Source of the DNA: Oleiagrimonas sp036379395
GTDB taxonomy: Bacteria > Pseudomonadota > Gammaproteobacteria > Xanthomonadales > Rhodanobacteraceae
Reading direction: 5' to 3'
DNA: 22,824 bases
NCBI GenBank assembly: GCA_036379395.1
Contig: DASVGR010000063.1
Coordinates: forward strand, 1 to 22,824
In this document: positions 1 to 9,092 of the stretch, piece by piece
Numbering within the stretch: the first letter of the stretch is position 1
How the letters are laid out: the number at the start of each line of letters is the position of its first letter
Translations under genes and position numbers: made by a program
The notes under the pieces: model-generated
What the model saw: only the letters and a program-made list of their open reading frames with translations
What the model was told of the DNA's origin: nothing
Database searches by the model: none

Positions 1-100
1 CCTCAAGGACCCAGGTAGACTACCTGGTTGATAGGCGCGATGTGGAAGTGCAGCAATGCATTGAGCTTACGCGTACTAATGATCCGTGAGGCTTGGCCAT
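1..100 (+). rRNA. rrl: 23S ribosomal RNA, 3' end (partial)
   Basis: The first 100 bases match the conserved 3' end of bacterial 23S rRNA: the segment around GTTGATAGGC, the GCGTACTAAT block and the closing GATCCGTGAGGCTT are all recognisable against the E. coli sequence. The gene starts outside the window. The mature 3' end is placed near 100 by alignment from memory with the E. coli terminus, so it may be off by a few bases. Confidence 0.95.
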
Positions 101-210
101 ATAACCCCAAGACGTTTCATGTCTCAACACGCATCCCGGTACGACCGAGGCGCTTGTCAACTCGTTTAGACGTTATTTGGAGCCGCGCTCGAAGCGCGAT
201 CCATCCCCCT
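101..210 (+). other. 23S-5S internal transcribed spacer
   Basis: About 110 bases separate the 23S and 5S genes. No tRNA-like cloverleaf is visible. A short self-complementary segment (GCGC, TCGAA loop, GCGC, about 185-198) lies just before 5S and may help processing; this is inference. Confidence 0.7.
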
Positions 211-328
211 TTCTGGCGGCCATAGCGTTGTGGACCCACCCGATTCCATTCCGAACTCGGAAGTGAAACGCAACCGCGCCGATGGTAGTGTGGCACTAGC
301 CCATGCGAGAGTAGGTCACCGCCAGGAT
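211..328 (+). rRNA. rrf: 5S ribosomal RNA
   Basis: The sequence matches bacterial 5S rRNA throughout: CTGGCGGC near the 5' end, the CCGAACTCGGAAGTGAAACGC core, GCCGATGGTAGTGTGG, and CATGCGAGAGTAGG near the 3' end. The terminal helix closes by pairing 213-219 (CTGGCGG) with 319-325 (CCGCCAG), which fixes the ends to within a few bases. It is the last gene of the rRNA operon and is followed at once by an intrinsic terminator. Confidence 0.96.
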
Positions 329-335
329 CCATGCC

Positions 336-370
336 GAAGCCCTGCAGCACTGCTGCGGGGCTTCTTTTTT
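336..370 (+). terminator. Rho-independent terminator of the rRNA operon
   Basis: GAAGCCCTGCAGC (from 336) can pair with GCTGCGGGGCTTC (ending at 364), giving a long GC-rich stem with one G-U pair and a small loop. Six T residues (365-370) follow immediately. This is a textbook intrinsic terminator directly after 5S. Confidence 0.93.
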
Positions 371-641
371 GCCCGGCCATTGGCCCGGGGCACAGGCGGT
401 GATGCGCCATCGGCGGGGCGGGCGGGGACCCTCCGCCGCGGGAAACCGTGGACGCTGGCGGCTGCGCGCCGGAACGCCACCCCCTGCCTGTGCGCGTTTT
501 GCTTCGGTGGGCGTCGTGCTGGGTCAAGCGTGTGGCTTGATGGCGCTGGTTTTGGCGTGGCGATCAGGCCGGTGTCATGATCGCGATGGCGTGTATTTGC
601 CGGTGTTTCCCGGGCTTGGCAATACAGCCAATACAGCCGGT
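371..641. other. Intergenic region, no gene seen
   Basis: Between the rRNA terminator and the 3' end of the minus-strand kinase there is no reading frame with a plausible start, ribosome-binding site or recognisable protein. Frames that are open here look like GC-rich shadow frames. A 9-base tandem duplication (AATACAGCC twice, about 620-637) is the only local repeat noted. Confidence 0.6.
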
Positions 642-671
642 CATTGCGCCCCGGTGTGATGGGGCGCAATG
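642..671. terminator. Perfect 11-bp inverted repeat beyond the kinase 3' end
   Basis: CATTGCGCCCC (642-652) and GGGGCGCAATG (661-671) are perfect complements around an 8-base loop. The hairpin lies 9 bases beyond the stop of the minus-strand kinase, where its terminator is expected. Neither strand has a convincing T-run after the stem, so it may be a 3'-end stabilising stem or a weak terminator. Confidence 0.5.
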
Positions 672-679
672 AGGACGGT

Positions 680-1621
680 TTACGGCGTGGGCAGCGCGTA
701 CCCGTATTGTTCGTTGAACTGGGTCGCGAACTCATCGTAGGTGAAACGCTGGTTCTGGGTGCCGGGGGAAGCCACCTTGATGGCTCCCATCAACGATGCC
801 ATGCGGGCGCAGGTCGGCAATTCCCAGCCGTGCATCAGGCCGAAAATGAGGCCGGCGCGGTAGGCATCGCCACAACCTGTGGGATCGACGATTTCGGCTT
901 CGTGGGCTGGCGGGATGTGCAGTGTCTCGCCGCGGCTGTGGATGACCGAGCCACGCGGGCCGAGGGTGGTGATGTAGGCCTTGACCTTGCTGGCGATGGT
1001 GGCGTCATCCCAACCGGTGCGCTGTTGCAGCAGATTGGATTCATAGTCGTTGACGACAACGTAATCGGCCTGTTCGATGAAATGGCGGAACTCGTCGCCG
1101 TTGAACAGAGGCATGGCCTGGCCCGGGTCGAAAATGAACGGAATGCCTTGGGCTTCGAACTCGTTGGCATTCTGCAGCATCGCCTCGCGGCCATCGGGAG
1201 CGACGATGCCGAATGTCACGCCTTCGACATCGCGCACATGGTTTTCGTGGCTGCGCATCATGGCGCCGGGATGGAACGCGGTGATTTGGTTGTTGTCCTT
1301 GTCCGTGGTCATGAACGCCTGCGCGGTGTAGCAGTCGGACAATTCGCGGACCTGGTCCATGCGGATGTGGTTGTGCCGCAGCCACTCGCGATACGGACCG
1401 AAATCCTGCCCCACGGTTGCCATCGGGATGGGGTCGCCGCCCAGCAGCTTGAGGTTGTAGGCGATGTTGCCGGCACAGCCGCCGAATTCGCGGCGCATCT
1501 CGGGAACCAGGAAGGACACGTTCAGGATGTGCACCTTGTCCGGCAGGATGTGGTTTTTGAACTGGTCGGGGAACACCATGATGGTGTCAAAGGCCAGCGA
1601 TCCGCAGATCAGGGCAGGCAT
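680..1621 (-). CDS. PfkB-family carbohydrate/nucleoside kinase, adenosine kinase-like
   Basis: A 313-residue ribokinase/PfkB-fold cytoplasmic kinase that transfers phosphate from ATP to a sugar or nucleoside. The N-terminal signature GGCAGNIAYNLKLLGG lies at residues 47-62. The C-terminal signature DPTGCGDAYRAG is at 246-257, with D252 as the expected catalytic base and GCG forming the anion hole. The whole protein, including FPDQF, HPGAM and NDYE, resembles mycobacterial AdoK-type adenosine kinases more than fructokinases or ribokinases, so adenosine is the likeliest substrate; this is family inference. The ATG at 1619-1621 has GGAGA (1631-1635 on the complementary strand) 9 bases upstream. 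It is transcribed alone, divergently from mreB. Confidence 0.87.
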   Translation of the reverse strand: MPALICGSLAFDTIMVFPDQFKNHILPDKVHILNVSFLVPEMRREFGGCAGNIAYNLKLLGGDPIPMATVGQDFGPYREWLRHNHIRMDQVRELSDCYTAQAFMTTDKDNNQITAFHPGAMMRSHENHVRDVEGVTFGIVAPDGREAMLQNANEFEAQGIPFIFDPGQAMPLFNGDEFRHFIEQADYVVVNDYESNLLQQRTGWDDATIASKVKAYITTLGPRGSVIHSRGETLHIPPAHEAEIVDPTGCGDAYRAGLIFGLMHGWELPTCARMASLMGAIKVASPGTQNQRFTYDEFATQFNEQYGYALPTP

Positions 1622-1806
1622 GCTTGTGGTTCTCCGCGCGTTGACGTTGATGAGATGTCCGCGACAGCGAGGGCGATCCGCTCACTGCGACAAAACCTGA
1701 ACATGGTAGCGCGAACGAGTATAAGCCGCGAGGGCGGCTTCCCCGCGTGTACTGCGGGATGCGCCACAATTCCATGTCTCACAAGGATTTTTTAACGTCA
1801 TCCAGC

Positions 1807-1835
1807 TTGCGCCCATGCAGCGGTGTCACTAGACT
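1807..1835 (+). promoter_or_regulatory. Candidate promoter for the mreB operon
   Basis: TTGCGC (1807-1812) and TAGACT (1830-1835) are 17 bases apart and fit a sigma-70 promoter with 3/6 and 4/6 consensus matches. It would leave a leader of about 40 bases before mreB. A weaker alternative is CTGAAC (1697-1702) with TATAAG (1720-1725). Both are pattern matches only. Confidence 0.33.
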
Positions 1836-1879
1836 GACGCGCTCCCTTTGGCTTTCGTGCGACGGCGGTATCAGGCCTC

Positions 1880-2926
<1,047 letters not shown>

Positions 2927-2935
2927 GTGTGCGGG

Positions 2936-2958
2936 GCGTCGGCCATGTGGCGCGACGC
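2936..2958 (+). other. Hairpin in the mreB-mreC gap
   Basis: GCGTCG plus GCC (2936-2944) can pair with GGC plus CGACGC (2949-2958) with a single bulged G at 2952 and an ATGT loop. There is no T-run, so it is not a clear terminator. It could shield the mreB message end and allow mreB to be expressed above mreCD; this is inference. Confidence 0.35.
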
Positions 2959-3016
2959 CGCGTGCGGGTCTGGCGAGGTGCGCGTGTGCTCCGCGTGAGA
3001 GTTTGGCGGGATTGAA

Positions 3017-3955
3017 ATGGCGCTGACACACGAAGGCAATGCGACGTTGTTTTCGGCCTCGATGGCTGGAACGCTGCGCCTGATCGCCTATCTGGTCGTG
3101 GCCAGCGTGCTGATGGTGGTCGACAACCACGCACATTGGCTGACCAGGGCGCGTTATGGCGCGGCCGTCGTGTTGGAGCCGGTATACAAGCTGGCCGGGT
3201 TGCCGGCCGATGCGATCAATGCCGCCCATGTCGCCTTTTCCAGCCGCAAGAAGCTGGTCGACGAAAACCGCGAGCTGCAACGCAACTTGTTGCTGGCCAA
3301 TGCCCGCTTGAACCACATGGCGTCGGTGGCCGAGCAGAACCATCGCCTGAAACGCCTGCTGGAGACGCAACGCAAGCTGGAGATGAAGGTCCAGCTTGCG
3401 CGTCTGATCGATGTTGATCTGGGGCCCTATCGGCACCGCATCATGCTCAATGTCGGCGCCCGCGAAGGGATCAAGCCGGGGCAGGTCGTCATTGATGCGC
3501 ATGGTGTCATGGGCCAGGTGGTCGAAGTGCTGCCCAACACGTGCGAGGCCATGCTGGTAACGGACCCGGACTCGTCAGTGCCGGTCGTCATCGCGCGTAC
3601 CGGTGTGCGTACGCTGGTGCATGGTTCGCGCGACGGGGATCGCCTGTTGTTGCCCAACATTCCCGTTTCGGCGGATGTCCGGGTGGGCGACCAGTTGCTC
3701 ACGTCGGGATTGGGCGGACGTTATCCACCGGGTTTTCCGGTGGGAAAGATCGTTTCCGTGCAGCCGGATCCATCAGGCATGTTTCTGGAGGCGGTGGCGC
3801 AACCTGCGGCGCATTTGCAGCGCAGCAGCAACGTGTTGCTGCTGCGTGATCTGGCACCGCCGGTCGGGCCGCCGGCGCCGGCGGCTTCCGTGGGACCCCC
3901 GGCGGCGTGGGCTCCGTTGAAGCCGGGCGCCAGTCATGCGGAGGCTGGCCGATGA
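3017..3955 (+). CDS. mreC: Rod shape-determining protein MreC
   Basis: Inner-membrane-anchored periplasmic scaffold that links MreB filaments to PBP2/RodA. The 312-residue protein has a short cytoplasmic N-terminus, one membrane segment at about 18-36, a heptad-rich coiled coil at about 77-121 and then the two beta-barrel MreC domains, including the VGAREGIKPGQVV stretch and the late LLTSGLGGRYPPGFPVGKI segment. The last 40 or so residues are a Pro/Ala-rich tail of unknown role. GGGA 5 bases before the ATG supports the start. The stop overlaps the mreD start by four bases (ATGA). Confidence 0.95.
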   Translation: MALTHEGNATLFSASMAGTLRLIAYLVVASVLMVVDNHAHWLTRARYGAAVVLEPVYKLAGLPADAINAAHVAFSSRKKLVDENRELQRNLLLANARLNHMASVAEQNHRLKRLLETQRKLEMKVQLARLIDVDLGPYRHRIMLNVGAREGIKPGQVVIDAHGVMGQVVEVLPNTCEAMLVTDPDSSVPVVIARTGVRTLVHGSRDGDRLLLPNIPVSADVRVGDQLLTSGLGGRYPPGFPVGKIVSVQPDPSGMFLEAVAQPAAHLQRSSNVLLLRDLAPPVGPPAPAASVGPPAAWAPLKPGASHAEAGR

Positions 3956-4443
3956 ACCACGTTCGCGCGCGCCGCTGGCTGTTTGTCGGCAGCTTGTTGG
4001 TGTCCCTGTTTTTGATGGTGTTGCCGTTGCCGGAGGCATTGGTCTGGTTCAAGCCATTCTGGCCGGCACTGGTATTGACCTTCTGGGCCCTGGAAACGCC
4101 GCAGCGCGTCAGCCTGGGCCTGGCTTTCGGCATCGGCCTGGGAGCGGACCTGCTGAATGGCCTGTTGCTGGGGGACCAGGCGCTGCGGCTGACGATCATC
4201 GTGTTCCTGGTGCTGCGCTTTCGCCTGCGGCTGCGGTTTTTCCCGTTGTGGCAGCAAGCGTTGGCGGTGCTGGCCTTGCTGGTCAACAACCGTGTCCTGC
4301 AACTGATCATCCGCTTGTTTGACGGCCAGCCGCTGCCACCGCCGGCGTTCTGGGTCGCACCCGTCATCGGCGCCTTGCTCTGGCCGCTGGTGTTTCTGGT
4401 GCTGGATGGTCTGGATACGCGGTTGCGTGTACGTGAGGCATGA
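3952..4443 (+). CDS. mreD: Rod shape-determining protein MreD
   Basis: A 163-residue integral membrane protein of the elongasome, with about five hydrophobic segments starting right after a basic N-terminus. The family is poorly conserved, so the call rests on size, topology and position between mreC and mrdA. The stretch resembling GIGLGADLLNGLLLGDQALRL fits the family's conserved G-x-x-x-D region. The start at 3952 is fixed by GGAGG (3940-3944) 7 bases upstream and by the ATGA overlap with the mreC stop. Its own stop overlaps the mrdA start in the same way, so translation is probably coupled. Confidence 0.93.
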   Translation: MNHVRARRWLFVGSLLVSLFLMVLPLPEALVWFKPFWPALVLTFWALETPQRVSLGLAFGIGLGADLLNGLLLGDQALRLTIIVFLVLRFRLRLRFFPLWQQALAVLALLVNNRVLQLIIRLFDGQPLPPPAFWVAPVIGALLWPLVFLVLDGLDTRLRVREA

Positions 4444-6338
4444 GAAGGCAGCGCCAATCACTGAAGAATCCGCATGCCGAGGCTGCGCTGTTCCGGCGTC
4501 GTGCCGTGGCCGGGTTTGCCTTGATCGTGCTTTGCCTGCTGGGCCTGGCCGGCCGGTTTTTCTGGTTGCAGGTGTTGCATCACGACGAGTTTGCGGCGCG
4601 CTCGCGACAAAACCGCGTGCACATCCGCGTATTGCCGCCGCCGCGCGGACTCATCTATGACCGCCACGGCGTGCTGCTGGCCGACAATGTGCCGGCGTTT
4701 CGTCTGGACGTGGTGCCGGAGCAGGTCAAGAACATGTCGGCGATGCTGGCGCGGTTGGGCCATGTGGTGCCGCTGAGCAAGGATGACCTGGAGGACTTCA
4801 AGCGGCGCCTCAAGCAGCATCGGCCGTTCCAGAAAGTGCCGTTGAAAATGCAGTTGACCGAGGATGAGATCGACCGCTTCGCCGTCAGCAGCTGGCGCTT
4901 TCATGGCGTGGATGTGGTGCCGTATCTGAAGCGCTATTACCCGCTGGGGAGCAAGTTCGCGCATGTGGTGGGCTATGTCGGCCGCATCACCGAGGCCGAG
5001 CTCAAGGGGGTCGATGCCAAGCGATACGAAGGCACGAACTATTTCGGCAAGAGTGGCATCGAGCATTATTACGAAAGCCTGTTGCACGGCCAGCCGGGTT
5101 ACGAGGTGGACGAGGTCAATGCCGAGCAGCGCGTGGTGCGCAAGTTGAGCGTGCACCCGCCGACGCCGGGCAAAAGCATTTACCTGACGCTGGATGCGCA
5201 CTTGCAGGAGGCGGCCGAAAACGCGTTGCATGGCATGGCTGGCGCCGTGGTTGCCATCGATCCGCGCAATGGCCAGGTGCTGGCCATGGTCAGCAGCCCC
5301 AGTTACGACCCGAACCTGTTCGTCAACGGCATCAGCCAGGACGACTACTCGGCCTTGTTGCACGATCCCGAGAAGCCGCTGCTGCACCGCGCGTTGCGTG
5401 GCCGCTATCCGCCGGGCTCCACGGTCAAGCCGTTCCTTGGCCTGGGTGGGCTGGAAATGGGCTATCGCACGCCCGAGTCCTCGGTGCTGTCGACCGGCGT
5501 GTTCTACATCCCGGGTTTCAAGCGCGGCTACCGTGACGATCAGCGCTACGGTGCCGGTCGCGTCAACGTGGTGAAAGCCATCGCCGAGTCGGTCAACACC
5601 TATTTCTACAAATTGGCCTACGACATGGGCATCGACAACCTGGACAAATGGATGTCGAAGTTTGGTTTTGGCAAGCCCACCGGCATCGATCTGGATGGCG
5701 AGGGCGCGGGTGTGTTGCCGTCGCGCGAATGGAAACACGTCCATCGCAACCAGCCGTGGTATCCCGGCGAGACGGTCATTGCAGGCATCGGCCAGGGCTA
5801 CTGGGTAGTCACGCCGCTGCAGCTGGCGCATGCCGTCGCGATGATGGCCGACAAGGGGGTATCGCATCGCCCGCATTTGCTGCTGGCGGAACAGGCCGGC
5901 GTGGATGCGCCGGAAGTCGACGTGCCGCCAGCCAAGCCGGGCGCGTCGGTCGTGCATGACCTGAACAACTGGAAAGTCGTCCGCAAGGGCATGTTGCAGG
6001 TGGTCTACGGGCCGCCCGGCGTCACGGCGCGCGGACTGGGCGAAGGCTTTCCCTACCTGATCGCCGGCAAGACCGGTACGGCGGAGCGCTACTCGCGCAA
6101 GACCGAGGCGTATACCTCGCATGACAGCCTGAGCAAGCTGGCCCAGCTGCATCGGGCCCTGTTCATCTGCTACACGCCGGCCATGTCGCCGAAGATCGCC
6201 GTGGCCGTGGTGATCGACCATGGCGCCTGGGGCGGCAGTACGGCGGCGCCGGTGGCCCGTGCCGTGCTCGATGCATGGTTGAAGGAGCATCCGGCCCCGC
6301 CCGACGCACCGAAAACCGCACGCGAGGTGGCGCCATGA
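4440..6338 (+). CDS. mrdA: Penicillin-binding protein 2 (elongasome transpeptidase)
   Basis: Class B monofunctional D,D-transpeptidase that cross-links peptidoglycan during lateral wall growth, paired with the RodA glycosyltransferase. Of 632 residues, about 22-46 form the single membrane anchor, then comes the pedestal domain (PPPRGLIYDRHG at 66-77) and the transpeptidase domain. The active-site triads are complete: S327-T-V-K330 with nucleophile S327, S384-V-N386 and K544-T-G546. Length and motif spacing match E. coli PBP2. The start overlaps the mreD stop (ATGA) and the end overlaps rodA the same way. It is the expected target of mecillinam-type beta-lactams. Confidence 0.97.
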   Translation: MRRQRQSLKNPHAEAALFRRRAVAGFALIVLCLLGLAGRFFWLQVLHHDEFAARSRQNRVHIRVLPPPRGLIYDRHGVLLADNVPAFRLDVVPEQVKNMSAMLARLGHVVPLSKDDLEDFKRRLKQHRPFQKVPLKMQLTEDEIDRFAVSSWRFHGVDVVPYLKRYYPLGSKFAHVVGYVGRITEAELKGVDAKRYEGTNYFGKSGIEHYYESLLHGQPGYEVDEVNAEQRVVRKLSVHPPTPGKSIYLTLDAHLQEAAENALHGMAGAVVAIDPRNGQVLAMVSSPSYDPNLFVNGISQDDYSALLHDPEKPLLHRALRGRYPPGSTVKPFLGLGGLEMGYRTPESSVLSTGVFYIPGFKRGYRDDQRYGAGRVNVVKAIAESVNTYFYKLAYDMGIDNLDKWMSKFGFGKPTGIDLDGEGAGVLPSREWKHVHRNQPWYPGETVIAGIGQGYWVVTPLQLAHAVAMMADKGVSHRPHLLLAEQAGVDAPEVDVPPAKPGASVVHDLNNWKVVRKGMLQVVYGPPGVTARGLGEGFPYLIAGKTGTAERYSRKTEAYTSHDSLSKLAQLHRALFICYTPAMSPKIAVAVVIDHGAWGGSTAAPVARAVLDAWLKEHPAPPDAPKTAREVAP

Positions 6339-7456
6339 GCCTGCTGGAAACCTTTGGCGTGCGTTCGCGCCGCATGGCCGCGCGCATGTGGCATCGGCCG
6401 CGACTGGACATGCCGTTGCTGATTGCCATCCTGCTGCTCATGGCGGTGGGGTTGGCCACGCTGTTCAGCGCGGGCAACGAGGATGGTTCGCTGGTCATTG
6501 GCCAGGCGGCGCGCTTTGCATTGGGTCTGGTGCTGATGCTGGTGGTATCGCACATCCCGCCGACCACGCTGCGTACCTGGACACCGTGGTTGTACGCGTT
6601 CAGTACGGTTTTGTTGCTGATCGTCGCGGCCATTGGCGAAGGCCAGGGCGCCACGCGCTGGCTGGACCTGGGCGTGGTGCGCTTTCAGCCGTCCGAGCTG
6701 ATGAAACTGATGATGCCGATGATGGTGGCGTGGTATCTGCATCCGCGCCAGTTGCCGCCGTCGTGGAAAGACATCGGCGTGGTGGCGTTGATCATCGCCG
6801 TGCCGGCCGGCCTGATTGCCAAGCAGCCCGATCTGGGCACGGCCATCCTGGTCGCCGGGGCCGGTGCCTTCGTGCTGTTCCTGGCCGGCATGCGCTGGTG
6901 GCGCATCGGTGCGCTGGTGGGCGTGGCCGCGGCCGCCGCGCCGGTCGGCTGGCATTTTCTGCACCAGTACCAGCGCGAGCGCGTGTTGACGTTTCTCAAT
7001 CCGCAGTCCGACCCGCTGGGTGCCGGCTGGCACATCATCCAGTCGAAGATCGCCGTCGGATCGGGCGGCATTTTCGGCAAGGGTTTCCATCAGGGCACGC
7101 AGTCGCGCCTGCAGTTTTTGCCCGAGCACACCACCGACTTCATTTTTGCCGTGTTCGGCGAAGAATTCGGCCTCATCGGCGCCTTGCTGCTGCTGGCCCT
7201 GTACACGTTCATCATCGGCCGCTGCCTGTGGCTGGCCATGGAAGCGCGTGACACGTATTCGCGCCTGCTGGCCGGGGCCATCGGCATGAGCTTTTTCGTC
7301 TACGTGATGGTCAATGGCGGCATGATCACCGGCATCCTGCCGGTCGTCGGCGTGCCGCTGCCGCTGGTCAGCTACGGCGGCACGTCGGCGGTGACGCTGC
7401 TGGTCGGCTTCGGCGTGCTGATGTCGATTCATTCGCATCGCAAGATGCTGGTGTAG
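6335..7456 (+). CDS. rodA: Peptidoglycan glycosyltransferase RodA (SEDS family)
   Basis: Polytopic inner-membrane polymerase that extends glycan strands from lipid II in complex with PBP2. The 373-residue product has about ten membrane segments. SEDS-family landmarks include RWLDLGVVRFQPSELMK (108-124), KQPDLGTA (163-170) and EHTTDFIFAVFGEEFG (264-279). D268 in the last motif is the likely equivalent of the essential E. coli D262, by family knowledge. The start at 6335 is chosen over an upstream in-frame ATG because it overlaps the mrdA stop (ATGA) and has GAGG at 6324-6327, 7 bases away. It is the last gene of the operon; an opposing gene begins 16 bases beyond its stop. Confidence 0.97.
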   Translation: MSLLETFGVRSRRMAARMWHRPRLDMPLLIAILLLMAVGLATLFSAGNEDGSLVIGQAARFALGLVLMLVVSHIPPTTLRTWTPWLYAFSTVLLLIVAAIGEGQGATRWLDLGVVRFQPSELMKLMMPMMVAWYLHPRQLPPSWKDIGVVALIIAVPAGLIAKQPDLGTAILVAGAGAFVLFLAGMRWWRIGALVGVAAAAAPVGWHFLHQYQRERVLTFLNPQSDPLGAGWHIIQSKIAVGSGGIFGKGFHQGTQSRLQFLPEHTTDFIFAVFGEEFGLIGALLLLALYTFIIGRCLWLAMEARDTYSRLLAGAIGMSFFVYVMVNGGMITGILPVVGVPLPLVSYGGTSAVTLLVGFGVLMSIHSHRKMLV

Positions 7457-7472
7457 CCGGCACCTGCCGTGA

Positions 7473-8804
7473 TCACGCCCGGATCGGTGGTGTCCGTGAC
7501 AGTTGCCGGCGCGGCCAGTTGGCCAGCATGGCCAGTACCGTCACGATGGCCAGTGCCCAGCAGTACGGCACGCGTCCGGCGATCGCCAGCGGCGGCAGGC
7601 CGGCGATGGATGCGGCCAGCAGGATTTGCGCACCATATGGCAATACGCCCTGGACGACGCACGAAAAAATGTCGAGCAGGCTGGCGCTGCGACCGGGGCT
7701 GATGCCGTGGCGCTCGGCCAGATCCTTGGCGACCGGACCGACCACCAGGATGGCCACCGTGTTGTTGGCCGTCACGCCGTCGGTCAGCGCGCCAAGTGCC
7801 GCGATGCCGATTTCGCCATGCACGCGGCCGTTGCCGCGCCCGAGCAGGGCTTCCACCTTGTCGGCCAGCCAGTGCAGGCCGCCTTGTTCGCGCATCAATG
7901 CGGCCAGGCCGCCGATCAGGATCGACAGCAGCGTGATTTCGAACATCGACTGGCAGCCCTGCCACACGTCGGCGGCCAGCGTCAGCACGCCGTAGCCGGG
8001 AACCAGTGCCATGCCCATCACGCCGGCCACGACGATGCCCAGCCCGAGCACGGCCAGCACGTCGACGCCGGCCACGGCCAATACCAGCACCAGCGCGTAG
8101 GGCAGCGCCAGCCATGCGTTGGCGTCGGGGATGGTTGCGCCGGCATGGCCGCCGGACAGCAGCGCCAGTACGACGGCCGTTGCCAGCGCGGCCGGCACCG
8201 CCACCCACACGTTTTCGCGAAACTTGTCGCGCATGCCGGCGCCTTGCGTGCGCGTGGCGGCGATGGTGGTGTCGGAAATGACCGACAGGTTGTCGCCGAA
8301 CATGGCGCCGCCGACGATGGCGCCGGTCAGCAGCGGCAGATTGAGCCCGGCCGCCTGCGCCAGCCCCACGCCGATCGGCGCGATGGCGGCGATCGTGCCC
8401 ATCGACGTACCCATGGCCAGCGACACCAGTGCGGCCATGATGAACATGCCGGGCAGCATCCAGCCGGGCGGCAAGACGGTCATGCCCAGATGCACCACGG
8501 CATCCACGCCGCCGATGTGGCGGGTGACGGACGCGAACGCGCCGGCCAGGATGAAGATCAGGCACATCAGCATGATGCCGGGCTCGCCCATGCCTTCGAA
8601 CAGTACCGCCTGCGGCGCGCGCTTGCCGCGCCGGCCCAGCCACAACGCCAGCGCCAGCGCCGGCAACAGCGCGACCGGCGCGTGCAGGCGGTAAAACGCG
8701 TGCGCGTCGCCGCGCAGCGTGAAATACACGCCGGTGCCAAAAAACAACAGCAAAAACAGCACGATCGGCCACAGCGCGCGTGCCGGGGAAGATGAATTGC
8801 GCAT
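7473..8804 (-). CDS. NhaC-family Na+/H+ antiporter
   Basis: A 443-residue polytopic membrane protein with about ten to twelve hydrophobic segments, apparently an ion antiporter exchanging sodium for protons. The best family marker is GDNLSVISDTTIAATRTQG, which corresponds to the conserved G-D-N-x-S-x-x-S-D-T-T motif of NhaC-type transporters; a second polar membrane motif, LTDGVTANNTVA, lies in the C-terminal half. The chosen ATG (8802-8804) starts just before the first hydrophobic segment. An upstream in-frame ATG at 8946-8948 would add 48 non-hydrophobic residues and seems unlikely. No good Shine-Dalgarno is seen at either. Substrate specificity cannot be read from sequence; organic-acid exchange is an alternative. 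Confidence 0.78.
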   Translation of the reverse strand: MRNSSSPARALWPIVLFLLLFFGTGVYFTLRGDAHAFYRLHAPVALLPALALALWLGRRGKRAPQAVLFEGMGEPGIMLMCLIFILAGAFASVTRHIGGVDAVVHLGMTVLPPGWMLPGMFIMAALVSLAMGTSMGTIAAIAPIGVGLAQAAGLNLPLLTGAIVGGAMFGDNLSVISDTTIAATRTQGAGMRDKFRENVWVAVPAALATAVVLALLSGGHAGATIPDANAWLALPYALVLVLAVAGVDVLAVLGLGIVVAGVMGMALVPGYGVLTLAADVWQGCQSMFEITLLSILIGGLAALMREQGGLHWLADKVEALLGRGNGRVHGEIGIAALGALTDGVTANNTVAILVVGPVAKDLAERHGISPGRSASLLDIFSCVVQGVLPYGAQILLAASIAGLPPLAIAGRVPYCWALAIVTVLAMLANWPRRQLSRTPPIRA

Positions 8805-8860
8805 GGAGAAGCGGCGGCGCACGGTTGCGCGGTCGGGGGAGGGCGCGAAGTTTACGCTAT

Positions 8861-8876
8861 GGACGTCTATACGTCC
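8861..8876. promoter_or_regulatory. Inverted repeat, candidate operator for the antiporter gene
   Basis: GGACGT-CTAT-ACGTCC is a perfect 6-bp inverted repeat with a 4-base centre, 57 bases upstream of the antiporter start. On the minus strand it overlaps a possible promoter (TTGGAC, 18-base spacing, TAAACT), so it could bind a repressor. The binding protein is unknown. Confidence 0.3.
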
Positions 8877-9037
8877 AATCCATGGTTGTTTGTCGTGGAG
8901 TTTGCGCTGTTGGCGCAGTGTGGCGGATCGCGGCATCCCGCATGACAATCCGTCCTTGATGCGGTTTGCCCGGAGCTGAATGACGCCGATGGAAACCCCG
9001 GCGTGGCTGTCAATTGCGCCGCCGTGCCCCTAAGCTT

Positions 9038-9053
9038 GGTGACGGCCGTCACA
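9038..9053. promoter_or_regulatory. CRP/Clp-like binding site upstream of mltB
   Basis: GGTGA-CGGCCG-TCACA matches the CRP-family consensus TGTGA-N6-TCACA at nine of ten half-site positions. It contains a perfect 14-bp palindrome (9039-9052). It ends 39 bases before the mltB ATG. Xanthomonadales carry the CRP homologue Clp, which recognises this type of site, so regulation of mltB-rlpA is plausible but unproven. Confidence 0.42.
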
Positions 9054-9092
9054 CGTTGACGATTTCTTCCGCCCTTTGCACCGAATCCGCCG

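Noticed and set aside
101..210. tRNA in the 23S-5S spacer
   Set aside because: No T-loop, anticodon arm or acceptor stem could be found; the spacer is also short.
644..1795. Plus-strand open frame of 383 codons opposite the kinase
   Set aside because: The minus-strand frame carries both PfkB signatures and a ribosome site; the plus frame has neither.
8802..8948. Longer antiporter start at 8948
   Set aside because: The extra 48 residues are hydrophilic and unlike the family, and would overlap the candidate promoter and inverted repeat.
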